From UBA4744 sp963718995 (lineage in GTDB: Bacteria > Actinomycetota > Acidimicrobiia > Spongiisociales > UBA4744), in assembly GCA_963718995.1 (NCBI GenBank), contig CAVRAP010000015.1, positions 1 through 64,000 of the forward strand: DNA of 64,000 nt, read 5' to 3'. Of this stretch, positions 60,681 through 64,000 are shown piece after piece; the stretch's first letter is position 1; every line of letters begins with the position of its first letter. The notes beneath the pieces were generated by a model that was not told where the DNA came from, searched no databases, and saw only the letters and a program-made list of their open reading frames with translations. The translations under genes were made by a program, and so were the position numbers.

Positions 60681-61261
60681 ATGACCGACCGCAATCGCGA
60701 TGAGAAGTTCCGGGAGTTGTTTGCCTGCAACTACCGCCTCCTGTTCGCGTACGCGCGAGAAGGACACCGAACCGCTCCGATGCGGAGGAAGTCGTATCGG
60801 ATACCTTCCTGGTGGCATGGCGACGTCTCGATTCGATTCCGAGGACGCTCATGAGCAGCGGCTGTGGCTGTACGGGGTGGCGGCGGTCGCTCGCAAACCA
60901 ACGTCGGGGAGCGGAGCGGGCTGTCAGGTTGTCGTTGCGGGTGCAGCACGAGTCGACCGAGGCCCCTGCCGCGGACGATGTGGTGGAGGATGCATCTGAT
61001 CTGGAAGCGGCGCTTGCTGCGTTTGACCAGCTGAGCGAATCCGACCGGGAATTGGTCAGGCTCTCTCGTGGGAGGAACTCAACCGCCGGCGATATCGCCA
61101 AGGTGGTCGACACGCCAGTCGCCAATGTGTCGGTGAGATTGCACCGTGCCAAACGGAGGCTCCGAGCCCACTTCGATGATCTGGTGCAAGGTCGGGCTGA
61201 ATCCGGACATGTGCAGATAGGAAGGGCAACCGGGGATCAGGAGCAGGAGTCGACAGGATGA
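60681..61261 (+). pseudogene. ECF sigma factor, multiply frameshifted
   Basis: An ECF sigma factor spread over three frames. ATG 60681 gives FRELFACNYRLLFAYA; after about 60755 the next frame gives DAEEVVSDTFLVAWRRLDSI (region 2); from about 60840 EDAHEQRLWLYGVA; then RRSLANQRRGAERAVRLSL, and region 4 ends NVSVRLHRAKRRLRAHF. At least three shifts are needed, and LSRGRNSTAGDIA hints at two more. Either a decayed gene or low-quality sequence. Its stop overlaps the next gene's ATG (ATGA), as intact sigma/anti-sigma pairs do. Confidence 0.75.
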
Positions 61262-62185
61262 GCCGCCACAGCGACCCCATTCATCTGTTCCAGATCGCCA
61301 ACCCGGTACCCGATCCGGATCGGCTGCCCGATGGACCCGACTCGGCCTCAGCGCAGGCCCTCATGGAGGAGATCATCGGCATGACCACAACAGAGACAAA
61401 CATGCGGCCGACCGGCCGGCGCAGGACCGTGCTCTGGCAGTGGCGGGTCTTGCGGTTGTGACGTGTTGCGGCAGTCTGGGCACTGACCCGCCCTGAAGCG
61501 ACGACCCGCATCCAGTGTCCCGGCAATTCGATCATTGCGGCCGTCAGCGGCGACCCGGTGGAGGACTTCGCCAACGAGCTGCGCCGGCAGGGGACAGAAC
61601 CCCCTTCCTTGGCCGCCTATGTGAACGAACGGGGCGGTGTCGTAGTCGTGGAAGTCGGGAGTGATATCCCCGCAGGTTGGCAGCCGCTCCAGCGGATTCC
61701 GTCAGGACACGGCCATCATCGAGCTCGAGGCCGCCCTCGCCGATGTCACCACCGGTCTCACCGGCACCTGCCACACCAGCGACGAAGCCGTGCCCATTAT
61801 CGAACGAGAATTGGCCCGCCTCGGGCTCGATTGGACGGTGACTACGAGAGACGACGCCGACGGGGTCGGCACCTGCGCCTTCAGTTTCCTGGAACCGGAT
61901 GAGGCCCAGGTCACGGTTGTGGCCATCGAGGGCCTGGTCGGTACCGGCGACGAGCCGTGGGCAATTCTGGGCGTACGCCTCAGCGACATGCTTGACAATG
62001 AGTGCCTGACCCTCGACGAGGCAGCGACCACCGCCTCGGACATCGCCCGCCTGGTCGGATTGGACCCGGACGCCCGCCAGGTAGAGATCAGTACCACCGT
62101 CGATAATGATGCTGCATGCACCCGGGCAACCGTGACCGTCGGAGGAACCATCTTCGTTGACCTTCGCGGACCACAGGGTGGCTGA
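61258..62185 (+). pseudogene. Membrane-anchored protein after sigma gene, frameshifted
   Basis: From ATG 61258 the cytoplasmic part reads SDPIHLFQIANPVPDPDRLP and LMEEIIGM; a shifted frame gives the membrane helix (ALAVAGLAVVT, VAAVWALTRPEA); the outer part then continues VEDFANELRRQGTEPPSLAA and, after another shift near 61690, DTAIIELEAALADVTTGL to 62185. Position and topology suggest an anti-sigma or sigma-coupled sensor, though no zinc anti-sigma motif is seen. At least three shifts. Confidence 0.7.
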
Positions 62186-62239
62186 ATCGTCGCCCCCAAC
62201 CACCGGGCAGTTCGCCCAGCGATGAGGCCCGGAGTCGGC

Positions 62240-63151
62240 CTACGAAAGTCTCGTGCCAGACTTGCGTACAAAGACATCAGTCCGCCAATCGGGCTTGAAG
62301 CCTGCGCTGAGATAGAGCGGTCCTGATGCTGGGTTTTCCGGTTCGAACCCGATACTGATGCGCTGTGCGCCGGCCCTGGCTAGTAGGTCGATGCCGGTGG
62401 TGAGAATGTGGCGGCCGAGTCCGCGTTGCTGGTGATCGTCCAGGGTGCGCATCGGTTCGACGACACCCGTGGCGGTCACCGGGTCCCACCAGAACAGACC
62501 ATACGCGGCCGGGTTGTCGTCGCGGTCGAGGACGACCAGATCGAGGTCGGGGCGGTACAGCGAGGTTTGCAGGAGACGCTGCTCGACGCTGGGGCGGCGT
62601 GGATGAGCCATGTGATGTGGACGGTCCATCGTGTCGCGGCGACTGCACAACCGGTAGTCACCGTGCAGCGGGCTGATCGCCGGCCGGGCGGCTGCACCGA
62701 GCCAGCACCCGATCAGGCCGTCTTCCTTGATCGTGAAGCCATGGCCGATCAAGGCGTCACGCACGACGTCATCGGCTCGGTCAACCTCGAGTTCGAGGTC
62801 TCCAATCCCGGCTTCAGTGGCGTGGGCAAGCCCACGCTCGACGACGTGGTTCACCCACTCGGGTGTGGCGTCGGGCATCACGATCACAACGAGCGTGGAC
62901 GCTTCGTACACAGCCGACGACCCGCCACCGAAGTCGGTTGCGATCACAGCAGCCTCCGGGCGACCGAGGTCGTCGAACCAGAAGAGCTGACCGACCGCGT
63001 CGGTCCGGCGCGGAATGGTCCACCACCACTGCAGTTCGGCAGCTTCGTACAGCCCTTTCGTTGGGTGCGCGCTGCGGACTCGCTGCAGGAGCGCCGTTAC
63101 TGCTTCCAGGTAGTCAAGGCCCACCCGGTGTTCTTCCCACATTGATCGCAC
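62240..63151 (-). CDS. GNAT acetyltransferase, two-domain
   Basis: A 303-residue protein with two GNAT-like halves. The C-terminal half (about 185-300) has the acetyl-CoA loop DDHQQRGLGRHIL and GFEPENPASGPLYLSAGF; the N-terminal half is degenerate. It acetylates an unknown amine. Start ATG 63151 or 63142. No operon partner is evident. Confidence 0.88.
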   Translation of the reverse strand: MRSMWEEHRVGLDYLEAVTALLQRVRSAHPTKGLYEAAELQWWWTIPRRTDAVGQLFWFDDLGRPEAAVIATDFGGGSSAVYEASTLVVIVMPDATPEWVNHVVERGLAHATEAGIGDLELEVDRADDVVRDALIGHGFTIKEDGLIGCWLGAAARPAISPLHGDYRLCSRRDTMDRPHHMAHPRRPSVEQRLLQTSLYRPDLDLVVLDRDDNPAAYGLFWWDPVTATGVVEPMRTLDDHQQRGLGRHILTTGIDLLARAGAQRISIGFEPENPASGPLYLSAGFKPDWRTDVFVRKSGTRLS

Positions 63152-63247
63152 TCCGCAAATCTAGGCAGAGAGACTTTCGAACTAGATGGAATATCGGGAC
63201 ACAGCGATGGTCCCTTCGGCGACAACCGATCCAGGAGCATCAACAAC

Positions 63248-63290
63248 GTGTGGGACGCTCCGGGCCCTCCGGAGCGCGGAGTGCCCACAC
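63248..63290. other. Two-tier stem-loop in intergenic region
   Basis: Outer stem GTGTGGG/CCCACAC and inner stem GCTCCGG/CCGGAGC, separated by short internal loops and capped by GCCCT. It sits in a 288-bp gap between two minus-strand genes (63152-63439) that otherwise holds nothing I can support. It could be a terminator-like or structured leader element of the GNAT gene. Confidence 0.5.
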
Positions 63291-63439
63291 ATCGTCCGAG
63301 ACCGTGAACACAACCACTATGCAACGACACGAATCTCAGCGCAACGACGTCACCGGACGTCACTCGATCCCGGGACCGCATGTCGGCACCGCGATCCACC
63401 CGAGTAGTGGTTTCTGTCGACGGCTGCTGCTTGTCGTCG

Positions 63440-64000
63440 TTACGGAGAGGGATCGCCCTCGACCAGCGCAGGGGTTCCGAGATCACGCTTGAGATAGGTG
63501 AAGGGAAACTCGGAGCGGATCAGCTGCCAACCTTGCCTTTCGAGCTTCTTGGCGGTACGGCCGAGCATCGAGACCCGCTTGTGTTCCCACCTGGTGCTGG
63601 ATCGCACGACCCGGTGGAAGTAGGGACCGAAGTCGACACTGTGCCAGCCGTACGCCCCGGCAAGTTCGAGTTCCGCCAGTTCGTCGAACGCCGTGACCGG
63701 CCCAAGAATGCGCTCGTTAGGGTCAAGGTCAGCAACGTCGGGAGTCGGATGAACGGCAAATCGCTTCTGGGCGGCCTGCTTGGTCATTCCGAGCGTGTGA
63801 CCAATCGCCGCCCAGGTGGCTCCCCCACTACGCGCTGAGACGACCGCGTCGCACAGCATCGAACGGGCCTGCACCTCGATATCGTTGACCGCCGCGACAA
63901 GCGCGAGAAAGTCGTCAACGTGGTGCGGGTCGGTGACGACCCCGAGACCACCAACGGCCTCAGCGAGAAGTTGGGCAACTCGCTCCGGGTCGTGACGTTC
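63440..64000 (-). CDS. Helix-turn-helix protein, 5' end beyond window
   Basis: The frame is open to the window edge, so the N-terminus is missing; 186 residues are visible. A helix-turn-helix like ATWAAIGHTLGMTKQAAQKRF (about 80 residues from the edge) is typical of actinobacterial small DNA-binding proteins. The C-terminal half (GWHSVDFGPYFHRVV, WQLIRSEFPFTYLKRDLG) is unassigned. Role unknown. Confidence 0.75.
   Translation of the reverse strand, partial: ERHDPERVAQLLAEAVGGLGVVTDPHHVDDFLALVAAVNDIEVQARSMLCDAVVSARSGGATWAAIGHTLGMTKQAAQKRFAVHPTPDVADLDPNERILGPVTAFDELAELELAGAYGWHSVDFGPYFHRVVRSSTRWEHKRVSMLGRTAKKLERQGWQLIRSEFPFTYLKRDLGTPALVEGDPSP

Overview
The window is a high-GC, gene-dense bacterial chromosome segment that reads like an uncultured actinobacterium, most likely class Acidimicrobiia. 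This is an inference from Thr-rich lipoprotein linkers, the 30-residue AURKAIP1/COX24-type basic protein (bS22), a dCTP deaminase of actinobacterial type, a separate PurS/PurQ/PurL, and heavy GTG start use with 4-bp ATGA/GTGA gene overlaps. There is no phage, IS element, CRISPR array or rRNA; one tRNA-Gly(CCC) is present.

Layout. 0-5 kb: a polyphosphate block (SixA-like phosphatase, Ppk1, Nudix, CYTH-CHAD). 5-7 kb: TetR regulator plus amidohydrolase. 7-11.3 kb: purA-purD-purE-purB. 11.3-18.1 kb: an oligopeptide ABC operon whose OppC carries an unusual extracytoplasmic insert. 18-23 kb: OsmC, an LCP cell-wall ligase, and a Zur-controlled zinc ABC system arranged divergently round a clear Zur box. 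23-27 kb: a frameshifted zinc-ribbon/beta-propeller protein and a DUF3179 lipoprotein. 27-34 kb: purC-purS-purQ-purL, then purF-purM. 34-39 kb: class III aminotransferase, six-haem membrane cytochrome, Lnt-like protein. 39-42.4 kb: inositol-phosphatase-like enzyme, nitroreductase, YtcJ-like amidohydrolase. 42.4-43 kb: a selenoprotein gene framed by two palindromes. 43-49.4 kb: SDR, M3 peptidase, CsoR-CopZ-CopA copper operon. 49-59 kb: assorted housekeeping and accessory genes (Nudix, PAC2, bS22, homoserine kinase, CDF transporter, Dcd, FetB-like permease). 59-64 kb: small accessory genes, several with broken frames.

The most interesting item is a 76-codon SelW/Rdx-family gene on the minus strand at 42437-42667. 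Codon 11 is an in-frame TGA in a C-A-A-(TGA) redox motif, and a 7-bp stem with a G-starting 3-nt loop lies 18 nt downstream of the TGA, as expected for a bacterial SECIS. Standard gene calling splits and loses it.

Other points: four intergenic arrays of 7-nt-period repeats; an Lnt-like protein with Ser in place of the catalytic Cys; a PurF frame with no start codon upstream of its catalytic Cys; and at least a dozen apparent frameshifts in seven genes. Because one of the broken genes is purQ, some of these are probably sequence errors, so the broken genes should be read with care.
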